A stretch of 64,000 nucleotides of DNA from Ascaphus truei (GCA_036426205.1 WSYH01002439.1:22830-86829), one strand, 5' to 3'. Positions 34,524 to 45,550 are shown, counted from the first letter of the stretch. A program made the numbers and translations. Notes: generated from the sequence alone by a model not told the origin.

Positions 34524-35192
34524 ATGGCTGATGAATTATTAAAAAATATACATCCGCACAGAGGATACAAATTCATGATAGCAGAAGCGATTTTGTCCGC
34601 TTCCGGACACAAAGCCAACACGGGACAAATCTATGATTTGATTAGAGCCAAGTATCCTTATTACCAAGAACGTGGGCATGCGCTAAATTTTAAATCATCT
34701 GTAAGATTCACTTTATCAACTAATGACTGTTTTGAACGTGTGCAGGATAAGCTACAAGACAGGTATGGTTGTTGGAAGATTGCTAAGGAAAAACATTTCA
34801 CCGTGGAAGAGGGCACACATATTGTGCTTAATGGCATATTTATTCCTAATGCCAATAGCAATGGATCCGCTACTACTGTTCCGTGTGAATCGATACCTGC
34901 TGCAATATCTGCACCCTCCATTCCTGAAACCCACATTGTACAAGAACATAACTACTATGATTATGTACCAAGCCTTTCAGCTGAAAATGCATTGGAATGG
35001 GTACCCGAAGAAATGAACCTACCTCCGGACCAATTGTTTGAAGAAAGCTGTGGCGATTCCTATGAGCGCTTCATGGAGGAGATGTGTGTCATACAGGATT
35101 CAGCGTTTGGGTCAAGCGTGGATGCAAATGCCTTGCTTTTCTGGAGCGACCAGTTGCAGGCAGACGAAGTGTTAATTCTACAAGAATGGTAA
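34524..35192 (+). CDS. Forkhead-domain protein within the Harbinger element
   Basis: An intact 222-residue frame. Residues 13-92 resemble a winged-helix forkhead domain: helix 1 (YKFMIAEAIL), helix 2 (TGQIYDLIRAKYPYYQ), recognition helix (FKSSVRFTLSTNDCF) and the strand ending GCWKI. The canonical recognition-helix Asn and His are Ser58 and Phe62 here, so DNA specificity is probably altered. The tail (130-222) is acidic with bulky hydrophobics (WVPEEMNLPPDQLFEE, LLFWSDQLQ), like an activation domain. The stop overlaps a possible splice donor (TG|GTAAAT at 35,189), so a longer spliced product is possible. It lies between Myb and nuclease genes. It is inferred to be a captured host FOX-like gene or a third transposon gene. 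Confidence 0.78.
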   Translation: MADELLKNIHPHRGYKFMIAEAILSASGHKANTGQIYDLIRAKYPYYQERGHALNFKSSVRFTLSTNDCFERVQDKLQDRYGCWKIAKEKHFTVEEGTHIVLNGIFIPNANSNGSATTVPCESIPAAISAPSIPETHIVQEHNYYDYVPSLSAENALEWVPEEMNLPPDQLFEESCGDSYERFMEEMCVIQDSAFGSSVDANALLFWSDQLQADEVLILQEW

Positions 35193-38100
35193 ATATAACA
35201 ATCGTTATGCGTTGACTCAGCGTTTAAATTTTTTTTTTTTTTTTGTAACCACCATTTTCACTTTCAATGCATGGATACAGCGTAACATTGCAGACTGCAT
35301 AACATGTAGCGATCACAAACAAATTGTTTCCTATTACCATATAGATAGAGAACCGAAAAGAGTAGTACACATTGCTGAGGAATAAATAACGTTACTTCCT
35401 ATCCCTTTAAACATATTAGCACACATGTTACCATAATCTCTAACACATTACCTGTTTTGTTATCAATTGCAACATCTACAAATAAAAAAACCGGGTCACC
35501 ACGTATGACGTGGGACCCTTGTCATGGGCCAAGGCGTCCTTAAAAAGGATTACGGATGTAAGTTCTGCCCCCAAGCGACGTGCGCGCGTCAAAGCCTATT
35601 GGCTGTGTTGTTTTGTTACAGTTACGGTAACTGCACTGTGTCATGCGTGCGGCTCAGTGTTTCTGGTCGTACACTGGGCGTTAGCCGAATGTTAATTGAG
35701 TGGGAAGAGTGTTAGCGTGCGTTTCACGCTGGCTTAACATGACGTCACACGTATTGCATTTGCGCATTGTGTTATCAGCCGTGCTTTCTGTCCACACACG
35801 TCTGTTTAAAAAGAATACAGATGTACTCGTTTAGAACGAATGTAGTTTCGCCTTCATTGTATTTGAAATAAATATTTAATGGTTAATGGTATTTTCAACA
35901 TGTTTTGAACGCACAACGTACGCATTGTTTTGTGCATGCGCTAACAGTTAGTCGACCCAAGCGTGAAGTGCGTGCGCACACTAAGATGTGCGCGCACATT
36001 TTTCAGTATACAGGCAACGTTCACTTCATATACATAGTTATGCTTGCTCCTAATTTAATGAAAGATTACATAATGATGTACACTTGTACTTCTAACATAT
36101 AAGTGACTGACGTGTGTATGTACACAATCATATAGAGCTATGTAACGCGTTGTCACGGATACATATATAGTAAGGTGCCATCTTGACCATCTGTTTTTTG
36201 CTGTATTTCAGAGATGTCGGGGAAGATACAATCGGATCAATGTATGATTTCAGAAGAGTCTACCTTTATATGAGATGATTGTGAGGAGGAGCCACCGACT
36301 AATATACTACATATGGAACTAATTTTATATTGCTTGCAGCGCTTATTAACAAACAATTAAAAATGTGATACCCTTATGCCTATATTGCATAAGCACTTAA
36401 TTAACATAATGATGTTGCAAAAGAGTGCCTCATGAATTTTTCTTGAGTGTTCTTTAATTACTACTAACATTTTATGGCATGGTGTGTTTTATATATAACA
36501 ACCATTCCCACTCTGCTAACACATTTGTGTATTCTATTGTGTAATGGAACGTATGTCTGTCTAAACTGTGTAACAATAATAATAATATGAGCATGTTCAT
36601 GTATAGCGCTGCTAGTTGTACGCAGCGCTTTACAGACACATTTTTCAGGCTGGCCCTGGAGCTTACAATTTATTTTTTGCCGCCTGAGGCACAGGGAGAT
36701 AAAGTGACTTGACCAAGGTCACAAGGAGCCGACACCAGGAATTGAACCACACTCCCCTGCTTCAAACTCTCAGTGCCAGTGTGTGTCTTTACTCACTGAG
36801 CCACTCCTTCTCCCAATGTAAAGGACACTTACAACCAACTAGCCCTTTCTTGTTAAAAATCTCTTGTTACATGGGTATGTTGATAAAATGTTTTGGGACT
36901 GTAGCAAATAATGTTATTGGCTAGATGTTGTGGTCCCCTACAATGCATGATGTTCTGAATATTACATCAACATCATGTAATGAAGTACGTTTCTGTGTAT
37001 ATTTAATTTACCTAACTAACTATAGTTTACTGTGTTTATTAAACGTTATATAAATAAATAGTACAGTGAATATGATGATATAAGCTACCATAATAAACCT
37101 GCTGTTCTCATTTGTCGATGTTATACATGGATCCTACACAAATTGATACAGACACAAACAGTTGTCTTAAAAAGTGTGCCTATGCTAATGTGCACGTGAT
37201 TGACGTTTATATTTAGAGAATACTTGATAATTATCATCATGATAATGATGAAGTGACGTGAATGACATTCCAAATATATTACCAACATTGTCATTGTGGG
37301 AAATTAGAAATGCAACATTACAGTAACATTTGGGACAAAATTGTGGTTTTGTTTACACTTTGCCACTTGTTACATGTAGGTCACATCCACACACGTGTGA
37401 CTTATACATAAACATGTCACAAATTTTAATTAATGTTGACTATTAATTTCTAGCATTAATAATCACCTACATTGCTAAATATAAGATGTACTACGCATTG
37501 TTGTGATTACAGGCATTCATGCATGGAGTGTTAGGATCAGTCAATTGCATCCGTGATGAATGATCTCCCGTAAGTAAAAAAATAAGTACAGTTATCCCCT
37601 TTTCTCCAAACACCTCTATATTACATTAATGGAATTTATAAGGGAACATACATAAAATGTGATGAAATGGGAGTAATCATTTTCTAATACAATGCACATG
37701 AAACCTCAATAGTAGCTAAATGCATGTACATGATACAGAAAGTACATGTATGTTACATTTTCTTTAAACCAATATGTTGGGTTTTTAATTCAAATACTTA
37801 TACGAATATTGAGGTAGGCACATCTTATGACAGATGTCAGCAAATATACATACCATGATCAGTCATACTGGAGATATACCTATAATGCAATGGAACAATA
37901 TATAAATTGCAAACATTGACATGCCATCTTCAGTACCGTAAGCAACACAGCAAAGTGTGTATTTGGTGTTAAATGTGCAACACCATGTATATTTAATGAC
38001 ATTCAAAATGTAAAGTAGCCTGGTGTACACATCATATGGATGTACATGTTACACTGCACCAATAACATTGTATGTAAGCATACTAGAAGAATGAATGACT

Positions 38101-38394
38101 ATGGCCATACTATGTGTATTGTGTTTGCATAAGGAACAACACAATGCTAAAATATTACTGCTTTGTTACCCCAGTTGTATTCACATACACACAACTAATG
38201 TACAATGGAAGAGGGATTATATAACCTGTGCAACAATAACATACCGGTGCCACATCCCTTTGTGCACACAGCAGAGAAAAGAAAGGTGTGCAACCCATAT
38301 TCATCTGTGTCCTAACAGAAGGTTATATAAAAAAACATTATTGTTAATATAACATAATTAAACTATAAAAGTAGTACTAGGAACATATCTGTTT
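35193..38394. other. Intergenic DNA between forkhead and nuclease, unit B
   Basis: Colinear with 27,270-30,430 and cleaner. It contains a CpG-rich patch at 35,480-36,010 with ATGACGTGGGACCC, GACGTCACACG and GCATGCGC motifs, and a MIR-like SINE at 36,590-36,822. No further open frame is credible. Confidence 0.6.
36590..36822 (+). mobile_element. MIR-like SINE, unit B
   Basis: It reads TAGCGCTGCTAGTTGTACGC at the head, CCTGAGGCACAGGGAG, AAAGTGACTTGACCAAGG and GAATTGAACCACACTCCCC in order. AAGTGACTTGNCCAAGGTCA is the conserved MIR-type core-to-tail segment. No target-site duplication was resolved. Confidence 0.65.
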
Positions 38395-38772
38395 TTACTT
38401 ACAAGAAAAAAATGAATTGATGAGATTCTGGCGTGTCTGGCCACCACTGGCTGTTTGTTCATTTTCAGCAGCTACATGGGTGGGATGCTCGTCTACCAAA
38501 GGCTCATCTAGGTCTGATTGTACATTGTGCCTGAGTGCAACATTGTGCAAAATGCAACAGGCAAGGATAATATCAGACACTTTTTGAGGCTTGTATAGAA
38601 GAGCCCCACCAGTTCTGTCCAGACACCTAAATCTGGTCTTGAGTAGGCCAAATGTCCTCTCTATAACAGATCTTGTAGATATATGGGCTGCATTGTACCT
38701 CTCCCTCTGCTTCAGTTTGAGGGTTTAGCACCGGAGTCAAGAGCCACGGCCTAATTCCGTATCCTGAGTCAC
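38395..38772 (-). pseudogene. HARBI1-like nuclease, last exon (unit B)
   Basis: The minus strand reads GDSGYGIRPWLLTPVLNPQT, then after a frameshift VIERTFGLLKTRFRCLDR, GGALLYKPQKVSDIILACCILHNVALRHN, and ends LINSFFSCK. The Glu of VIERTFG is the third catalytic acid of the DDE nuclease, and ILACCILHN is a family signature. The acceptor is TTCATTATAG just above 38,772. The indel near 38,690-38,720 breaks the frame, though a base-call error would explain it. Confidence 0.85.
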
Positions 38773-38881
38773 CTATAATGAATGGAGCACACATAAGCTT
38801 ACATTAGTGATCAAATTCTACAATGACAACATTCCTAAAGAAAAATGTGTTTTGTGTTAGAACATCTAAATCTGTACTCAC

Positions 38882-39137
38882 CCAGCAGCCAACCATGTTC
38901 AAAATGTCCCTCTTCGAACGCATGGAAGACTGAAGAGTTCCTCAGGATAGAGGAATCGTGACTGGAACCAGGTAATTTGGGTACCACATGCATTATCCTC
39001 ATCGTGGCATCACATACCACCTGTACATTGAGTGAATGGTAGTGCTTACGATTGCGGTAAACATGCTCACTCTGACTAGGTGCAATCAAAGCAACATGTG
39101 TGCAATCGATTGCACCCAGCACACATGGTATCCCTGC
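38882..39137 (-). pseudogene. HARBI1-like nuclease, catalytic exon (unit B)
   Basis: The minus strand reads AGIPCVLGAIDCTHVALIAP, VYRNRKHYHSLNVQVVCDA, LPGSSHDSSILRNSSVF and GWLLG, then a GTGAGT donor. The two Asp residues (GAIDCTH and SSHDSS) are the first two acids of the DDE triad that cuts transposon ends. At 39,138 a TA-target MITE interrupts the frame right before the catalytic domain, separating it from the N-terminus. The gene in this unit is therefore inactive. Confidence 0.9.
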
Positions 39138-39139
39138 TA

Positions 39140-39538
39140 CTGCACCGACACACTTTATTCGAGCAAATACCCAGTATGTACCTGGCAGATACCTGGAATG
39201 CGCCGCTCCTCACCTCTGACAAGCCCCGTTGCATTTGCCTTCCCATCCTGGGTTCATGCCTGGCTGACGGGCGGCTGATCTGTTAAATGATAATGATTAG
39301 GATTTAATAGGCTGCAATGCTTCGCGTGTCTACCAGATGGCATAAATTCATGAATTGTAATGCAGTATATATATATATATACTGTGCAGTATTGCAGCCA
39401 GCGGGAATAAAATGCTTCAATCCCTGCCTGGAAAATAACTCAATGCACTCGGGCAGAAAACAGTCACAAACCTCAATACACCCGGGTATACCTGAATTCG
39501 TGGGACTAGCCAAGCTCGAATAAAGTGTGTCGCCAGTG
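39140..39538. mobile_element. 399-bp TA-flanked MITE in the nuclease gene
   Basis: Same family as 16,302-16,698 but inverted: it starts CTGCACCGACACACTTTATT and ends AATAAAGTGTGTCGCCAGTG. TA flanks it at 39,138-39,139 and 39,539-39,540. The left flank is nuclease coding sequence. The right flank is not the expected continuation of the nuclease, so a rearrangement junction coincides with the element's right edge. Confidence 0.88.
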
Positions 39539-39591
39539 TATGAGGTTGAATCAGAATCTCTCTAGAGGTGAACTGGACACTCATCCCATCA

Positions 39592-39890
39592 ATATGTTTG
39601 GTTGCACCACAGCTCATTAGCGTGCGCTTTCCCCTTGAGCATAGGGAAAATTTTTTAAGGGTTCAATCCTCAGTCTCCCTCGGCATTTCAAATCAGCCCA
39701 TAACCAGGACCCTAATTCTATGACCATCATGGGTCTTGCACATGTTCTCCTTATGCTCTAGGAGCGATCGCTTCAAGGCACTATGCCGGCGGGAGACATT
39801 CTGAATCCACCAGTTGGGTAATTTAACCCCTGTGGACTGAGTGAGTGTTTGGATTGCAAGTACGCTTGTTTAGTCTCCTTGGTTCTCTGG
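39592..39890 (+). pseudogene. Penelope-like element C-terminus, left arm
   Basis: It reads the end of a GIY-YIG region (MFGCTT and scrambled LSVRFLEHR-like codons), then LPRHFKSAHN and RHSESTSWVI-type fragments with frameshifts. It is the inverted partner of 62,430-62,727. Confidence 0.6.
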
Positions 39891-40536
39891 TCGGTCTCCC
39901 CGTCTGGACTCTGGTTCTGCCATTCATTTGGCAACTTGCGCTCTCCTCTCTTACATAGTCCTTAAAGTGACTCCTCTTTTTTCTCCTGCAATTATCACCA
40001 CCCAAGTACTCTCTTTAATTAGGGCAGTTCATGTGCAATGCCCTATTGGCCATCTTGTTGCTTAACCTTGGATTATCCCCTCTCCCTCCCCCCCCCCTTT
40101 TCCCATTCTTTCCTCTATGGAGATTTAACTGTTGGCTTAGAATTTTGTCCTGATATTTTTAAACCTTCAATTATCATGTGGCCTCTCCAGTTTCCCTAAC
40201 CTACAGAGCTCTGTTTGTTGATTATGCATTTCATGTATATATTTGTTAAATTTTTATATAAATTGACAAATGTTATTTTATTGTTTATATACTTACCATA
40301 AATATATTATCTAGCAGATGTGTCTAATTGGATTTTTCCTTTAAGATACTTTATCTAGTCATTAACTGTGATACACATTTCATGATCCTATTTAATTGTA
40401 GAAGGTGTAACCTTATGCTAAATGGTAGCCCATTGGTTGATTTGAATAATTATTCATATTCACCATTGGTAGTAACGGGTTTCGGCAACCCAGTGGGTTT
40501 AAACACACAGCCTGTTAGCTCCATTTTACTCTCCCC

Positions 40537-40575
40537 CTTTGAGAAAGTCGCCCGAGACACAGCGTAAGGGAGCGC
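40537..40575 (+). other. Hammerhead-like motif in Penelope flank, left arm
   Basis: TTTGAGAAAGTCGCCCGAGA recalls the core-plus-stem arrangement of ribozyme motifs in Penelope pseudo-LTRs. It is degenerate. The right-arm partner (61,729-61,768) preserves the stem better (GTCGCCC with GCGAC). Confidence 0.3.
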
Positions 40576-41460
40576 GGCTACGCTGCACAGTGTCAGACGT
40601 CGCTGCGCAGCAGCACCAACAGACGAAAATCGAGTGCGGACATTCTGCGGCTCCAGCAACATATCTGCTTTATTGGACTTTTTGATTTACCATATGCCTT
40701 CCCTGGGGTTCCTCAACGTTCCGCTTGTTTGCCTATACCACGGAGTTGATTCAGCTTGGATTCTGGACGCAGAGCCACCGCTGGGCGTTGATTCTATACA
40801 CAATCGCTTGTTTAACTTACCCTTGTGAGTGTATTTATTTCCCCCCCCCCCCTCTTCCTTCCATCATTAAATGTACTTTTTTACGTAATGGGGCGTGCAC
40901 TTTCTCTTTCTTTTCTCCTCTAGGTGCTAATTGGATGTGGTTCATCTTTTTGAGAGCTGCCAAAGATCCCCACACTTCTACCATTCCTCAACTAATTATT
41001 CACCATCTGATGGACGCTTTACTGAAGGGCTGGGTTCTTATATTTTCTATTTATTTCCCTTATTTTTGCACTTACATCTATATTGTTTTTGTATCCATTC
41101 ATTGTCTGTATATATTCCATTGGTCCTTATTTTTAGTTTAAAGCGGGCAGAGACGCGAGTGGTTGCTCAACCTCTATGTCTGGCCACACCCCGGCGTGCT
41201 ATTGGCTGGTATCTCAGCGCCTAGAACAGACACGTGTACATTGCCAATTGCTATGGCTACCAGGACGCTTAGAACGCATGTTCAGCAATCAGCTGCAGCT
41301 TCGTGGACTACGGATGCCGATGTGGACACATCAGCACCTATTAATTCATTATACAGCACTGAGTAGATTTGCAGGCTTTTACCAGAACCAATCAGTGGTG
41401 TATCATTGAGGTGGGGGGTATATATTTGGTATGGGTTTATCACTGCGTCTTGAGCACTCC

Positions 41461-41496
41461 CTTGAGAAAGGTCCTGTTTGGAGGACCGAAATGTCA
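41461..41496 (+). other. Second hammerhead-like motif, left arm
   Basis: CTTGAGAAAG, then GGTCC and GGACC stems, then CGAAATGTCA: it resembles CTGANGA-stem-GAAA with a diverged first core box. The inverted partner is at 60,771-60,811. Confidence 0.35.
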
Positions 41497-41739
41497 GTGA
41501 TTGTGCCAGTTCTTCTTCAATTACCTTTTACACAGGATTATTGTGAGTGCTGTCTCTCTTGCTGTGGTGCCCTGGGATACAAGGTCTGCCTTGTAAGGAG
41601 CTCTCTATTTACATGTCTCTCTATGGGATAAACACTAACTCAAGCAATATATGCGAGTGCATCTGACAACTTAAATACACACACACCACACAGACACACA
41701 CACAATAAAAAACGAATAGACAATACCGTTCTTGTGTTT

Positions 41740-42500
41740 AACTAAATCCTTTATTGTTGCGAGCTTTCCAGATACACCTGATCTCTTCCTTCGGTGTACA
41801 ATGGATAACAATAAAGTTTTACATAAAGACAGTTAATCTTGGAATGTATCTGACTGAAGCCAATCCCTCCCTCTGTGCAGTATGCGATTTATGACTTAAG
41901 GTGTTAAATGGTCCCTGAATGTAGTATGTGTATGTGTGTGTAATATAAATTTATAGTGCCCACAGTTCCAGCGCTTTACAAAAGGTGTGGAAGTGTATAC
42001 AATGGTTTGGGTAGGTGTAGAAATGTACAGAGGGTGTTGGCATTACTATTAATGTGTGTTGCTACCATGTGGTCCCTATTGGTATAGTGGGAATAGTAAC
42101 TTTGTACGTATGTGTAAGAGACGTGTGTGTGGCATTCGTGAGCTTCTCTTGTTTCAAAGCATGACTCATGAGCTGCGGTCTCGGTTTGGCCCCCGCTAAG
42201 TTCCCCAACAGTTGCTAAATTTGTCATGCAACCATCTCTCTTTTGGTGTTCGACGATTACCTTTGAGTTATGGCCACCTTCAGATCGTCATCTTATGGCC
42301 AAGAAATGTTCTCGACAAGACTGTCTCTTGTTCTGTGTGTGAGGCTTCAGTCAGATACATTCCAATATGCATGTTTTTTAAGTAAAACCCTTTTTTGCTT
42401 TATCCATTGTAACACCGTCGGAAGAAGAGATCAGTGTACTTCGAAAACTCGCACTAAAACCATGTTAGCCGAACGGTATCGTCTATTACATATAGTTACA
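41740..42500 (-). mobile_element. Penelope-like 3' fragment, left arm
   Basis: Inverted partner of 59,750-60,540. The minus strand reads broken pieces of the LKGNRRTPKERWLHEY segment. TTTCGAAAACTCGCAC and CTTCCTTCGG flanking motifs occur twice in inverted arrangement. Confidence 0.45.
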
Positions 42501-43183
42501 GGTTCCATAGTAGATGAGGTTGAAAAAAAACTACTGTCCATCAAGTTCACCTATGCTAAATTCAGACAACAGATACTTAGTCTATCTATACTTACTTATT
42601 GATCCAGAGGAAGCGCAACAAAAAACCCCATTAAGGGAAAAATAATTCCTTCCTGACTCCAAGAATTGGCAACGGATTATCCCTGGATCAACATCCTTCC
42701 CATGTAACTTATTTGGTATATCCCTGTATACCTTTCCCATCTAAAAGATGTCCAACCTTTTTTTGAACAAATCTATTGTATCTGCCATCACAGTCTCCAT
42801 GGGTAATGAATTCACATTTTAACTGCCCTTACTGTAAAGAACCCCTTCCTTTGTTGCTGGTGAATTTCCTTTCCTCCAACCTTAGGGATCCCCGAGTCCT
42901 TTGTACTGCCCGTGGATGAATAGTTCTTTTGAAAGCTCCTTGTATTGTCCCTGAATATATTTGTATAGTTATATATCCCCACTTAGACGCCTCTTTTCTA
43001 ATGTAATAAATCCAATATAGCAGCCTCTCCTCATAAGTTAGAATGTCCTCCCCTTTATTAATTGGTGGCTCTTCTCTGCACGCTCCTCTAGTTCCATAAG
43101 GTCTTTTCTTAGGATTGGTGCCCAAAATTGTACTCCATATTCAAGGTGTGGTCTTACTAATGCTTTGTAAAGGGGCATAATTT
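42500..43183 (-). pseudogene. CR1/L2 LINE 3' half, left arm (inverted)
   Basis: The minus strand from 43,180 reads the same C-terminal LINE sequence as 59,034-59,520 (IMPLYKALVRPH and LEYGVQFWAPILRKD equivalents) with frameshifts. It abuts a Harbinger terminus at 43,184 exactly as the right arm does at 59,030. Confidence 0.75.
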
Positions 43184-43202
43184 GGGCCTCATGCAGTAAG
43201 CG
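43184..43202 (+). repeat. Harbinger 3' terminal repeat, left-arm copy
   Basis: GGGCCTCATGCAGTAAGCG, in reverse orientation relative to 59,012-59,030. The flanking bases are those of the LINE, so it belongs to the duplicated right end and not to a separate insertion. Confidence 0.8.
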
Positions 43203-44482
43203 TTGATAGTTTTTTTCGGCATTTTATAGCCAAATTGGGTTTGAGATTCAGTAAGCGCCGATAAGTGCTTGATTTCGGCAGTTTGCGTAGCCGATAATTT
43301 TGTTATGGCCAGTCGGCTGCCGATAAGCCTGTTTTTCGCCACTGATCGCCACTTTTTTTAAATCGTGGATTCAAGTACCAAATCAGCTTATCGGGGCTGA
43401 TCGGCCTACAATTGAGATGTTAGGCCAATTTCTCCCCCCAACTAAAGTTGGCAGTTGGAGGGGAGAACGATCGCTAAGCTGCCGGAACGGCACTTAGAAA
43501 AAACTCTTCTGTACATCAATGGAAGTCAATGGAGCGGGGACGTATAACAGTATAGTACGTTTTCGTTTCATTGCTCACAATACAAACGTGATTTGCATTA
43601 CAGTGTGGGGGCATTCCCTGCATTGTGTCACAGCTGACGTGTATTATTGCTAACATTGTACTTTACATGTTTTCACATTTGCGTGTCACATTACTCATCA
43701 TGTGATATGTGTCAAGGAAAATACTATACTCAACTCTTAAAGGAGTACCTCACATCATATCACACCATTTTACTGAACTGAAGCGACAATTATTTACATG
43801 ATGTTACACATGTCACACATGTCACACATACACCGTATATTCATGTTCCTTTACATTACACAATGCTGTAATGTGTGACGCATCTTTAAACGTTCATGTA
43901 CATCTTTCTTTCATGTTTACATCTAGTTTTGGTCCTCCTATTTCATGACGTACTTATTGGACGCTCAATCACTTGCATGTTTACATTGTAACCGTTGCAT
44001 TCAAGCACTTCACACTCACTTCACACCATGTACATATTTAATCATTGTGACACCTTGTAACTCATTCTATAGCAACTACCCATTACCAGAAATGCATGCA
44101 TATGCAAACGACAATTCATTGTTGTCAACATGTGACAATAACATGGCTAATTACACATGTTACAGCAAACTTTCCCACGTCAATCTCAGCCTTTTTGTCT
44201 AATTACATGACTGACTGTTGCGTTCAGAAGTGTACATGCATTGCACATTAAACATTTATTTTCAAGCAATGTTTGTACAAGCTTCACGTGACATCATTGG
44301 CAAATATCATCATTCCCGCAGAATACACACAACAATACTTCTAAGATCAACTGCACACAGCTTGCCACAGAAGTACTTTTTATGTTAATGTAAACCCTTG
44401 CATTTACTATGTCACCTGACCATCATCACATACCTATTTAAAGGACGCCCATTACCTGCTCTTCACACTACTCTATTTCAAA
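43203..44482. other. Harbinger right subterminal region, left arm
   Basis: Inverted copy of 57,694-59,011, noncoding. CAGTAAGCGCCGATAAGTGC and repeated CCGATAA motifs near the terminus form subterminal repeats. 44,400-44,480 (ACCTATTTAAAGGACGCCCA) precedes the nuclease start and may be its promoter. Confidence 0.6.
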
Positions 44483-45038
44483 ATGTTGCGATTGTTTAGG
44501 AGACGGAGGAAATTTCTTTCTATGACATGCTTCTGATCAAGAAATGATATAGGCAAGGGAGGGACAGACCGAGGAACAGTGACAGGGACAGGACGCGATA
44601 CGACAGGGACAGGGAGAGGACAGGCGAGGAGAGGTAGAGGGACAGGAGATCAGAGGAGAAGAGACAGGAGACAAGTTGTGCCTCGTCCGCGTGGTGTACA
44701 GGAGAGAACCCTGTTAATGGATGGTGAGGAGAGATAGAAGTGCTATCGTTTGAGTTCAGCATCAATCTACTCTTTATGAGGAGATAGGGGAGATTTTAGA
44801 TTTTTGACAGCCAGAGGTCGTGCAGTCCCTGGGCTTGTTAATGTCTGTCTCATACATTATCTTGCTTCCGCGTCATTCCAGACAACTGTGGGCATAGTGG
44901 GCGGGGTCTCGCAATCTACATTCTCGCGGGCCTTTACCCAGTTTCTCTATGCCCTCAATAACGCTGGCATAGTTTATTCATTTTCCTACGAGGCGACAGA
45001 GTGGGCTGGAGTCAGGAATGGCTTTTAAACATACAACG
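44483..45038 (+). pseudogene. HARBI1-like nuclease N-terminal exon, left arm
   Basis: It starts MLRLFRRRR, followed by an Arg/Gly/Thr-rich tract (about 44,560-44,680, RGTGDQRRR type), then VVPRPR, RTLLMDG, SASIYSLYEEIGEILDF, LTARGRAVPGLVN, FQTTVGIVGGVSQSTFSRAF and EATEWAGVRNGF. This is the N-terminal half with the helix-turn-helix-like GVSQSTFSR region. Frame breaks lie near 44,510, 44,735 and 44,795. The MITE that splits this exon at 57,427 is absent here. Similarity ends near 45,038 at a foldback repeat. Confidence 0.8.
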
Positions 45039-45039
45039 T

Positions 45040-45370
45040 GCCGGTATCCCTGCTGCGTTTAAGGTCCCGATCACGTGACCGGCCTGTTAAACCAAGCAGA
45101 GCAGAGAGGATACCGGACCCCTAAAGGGGCCTGTATATCGGGGGGCACGGGGTCCCCAGACCTGAAACCTGTGCGCTTTGCTCTGGAGACCCTCCGCACA
45201 TGTACACTACAATAAAACACATACAATATACAGTATAAATAAACACTCGTCTTTACCTTAGCGTCTATGCGCTATGGTTAAAGAAGCATATTTAATAATA
45301 TTGTAAAGTGAGCAGGGGGTTCCCTGAGCCAGAAATTAATGCTCAGGGAACACCCCCCCCGCTCCTGATC
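45040..45370. repeat. Foldback module 1 (half-copy plus stem-loop)
   Basis: It contains CCGGTATCCC, CCCCTAAAGGGGCCTGTAT, GGGGCACGGGGTCCCCAGAC and then an inverted pair, GCAGGGGGTTCCCTGAGC with GCTCAGGGAACACCCCCC (45,310-45,360), a strong stem-loop. Related copies occur at 46,128-46,180 and 50,755-50,815. Confidence 0.7.
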
Positions 45371-45550
45371 AATATATAAAATACGGAAAATGCTGCGTCA
45401 TTACCATGCGGATAGCGCTAAGGCAATTGAAGGGGGTTAACCCACCGTGCCCCGCTTATTTGGTGTAGTGGGATTGGTGAGGGGGGTATTTGGGCCCTGG
45501 TGTGGAGTTTATGGACTGTGCCGGGAGGGGGCGGGCGGGTGCGGGTGCAC

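Larger units (their letters stand above)
39590..44732. repeat. Left arm of a 5.2-kb inverted repeat
   Basis: Reverse-complement match to 57,427-62,727. It runs from the Penelope GIY-YIG domain through Penelope 3' sequences, the LINE 3' half and the Harbinger 3' terminus to the nuclease N-terminus. Differences are mostly short indels. Confidence 0.85.

Noticed and set aside
43184..43202. A second independent Harbinger insertion at 43,184
   Set aside because: Its flank is the inverted copy of the LINE found at 59,031, so it belongs to the inverted duplication.
44560..44700. Arg/Gly tract as an RNA-binding RGG protein
   Set aside because: The flanking MLRLFRRRR and VVPRPR with RTLLMDG identify it as the N-terminus of the Harbinger nuclease.
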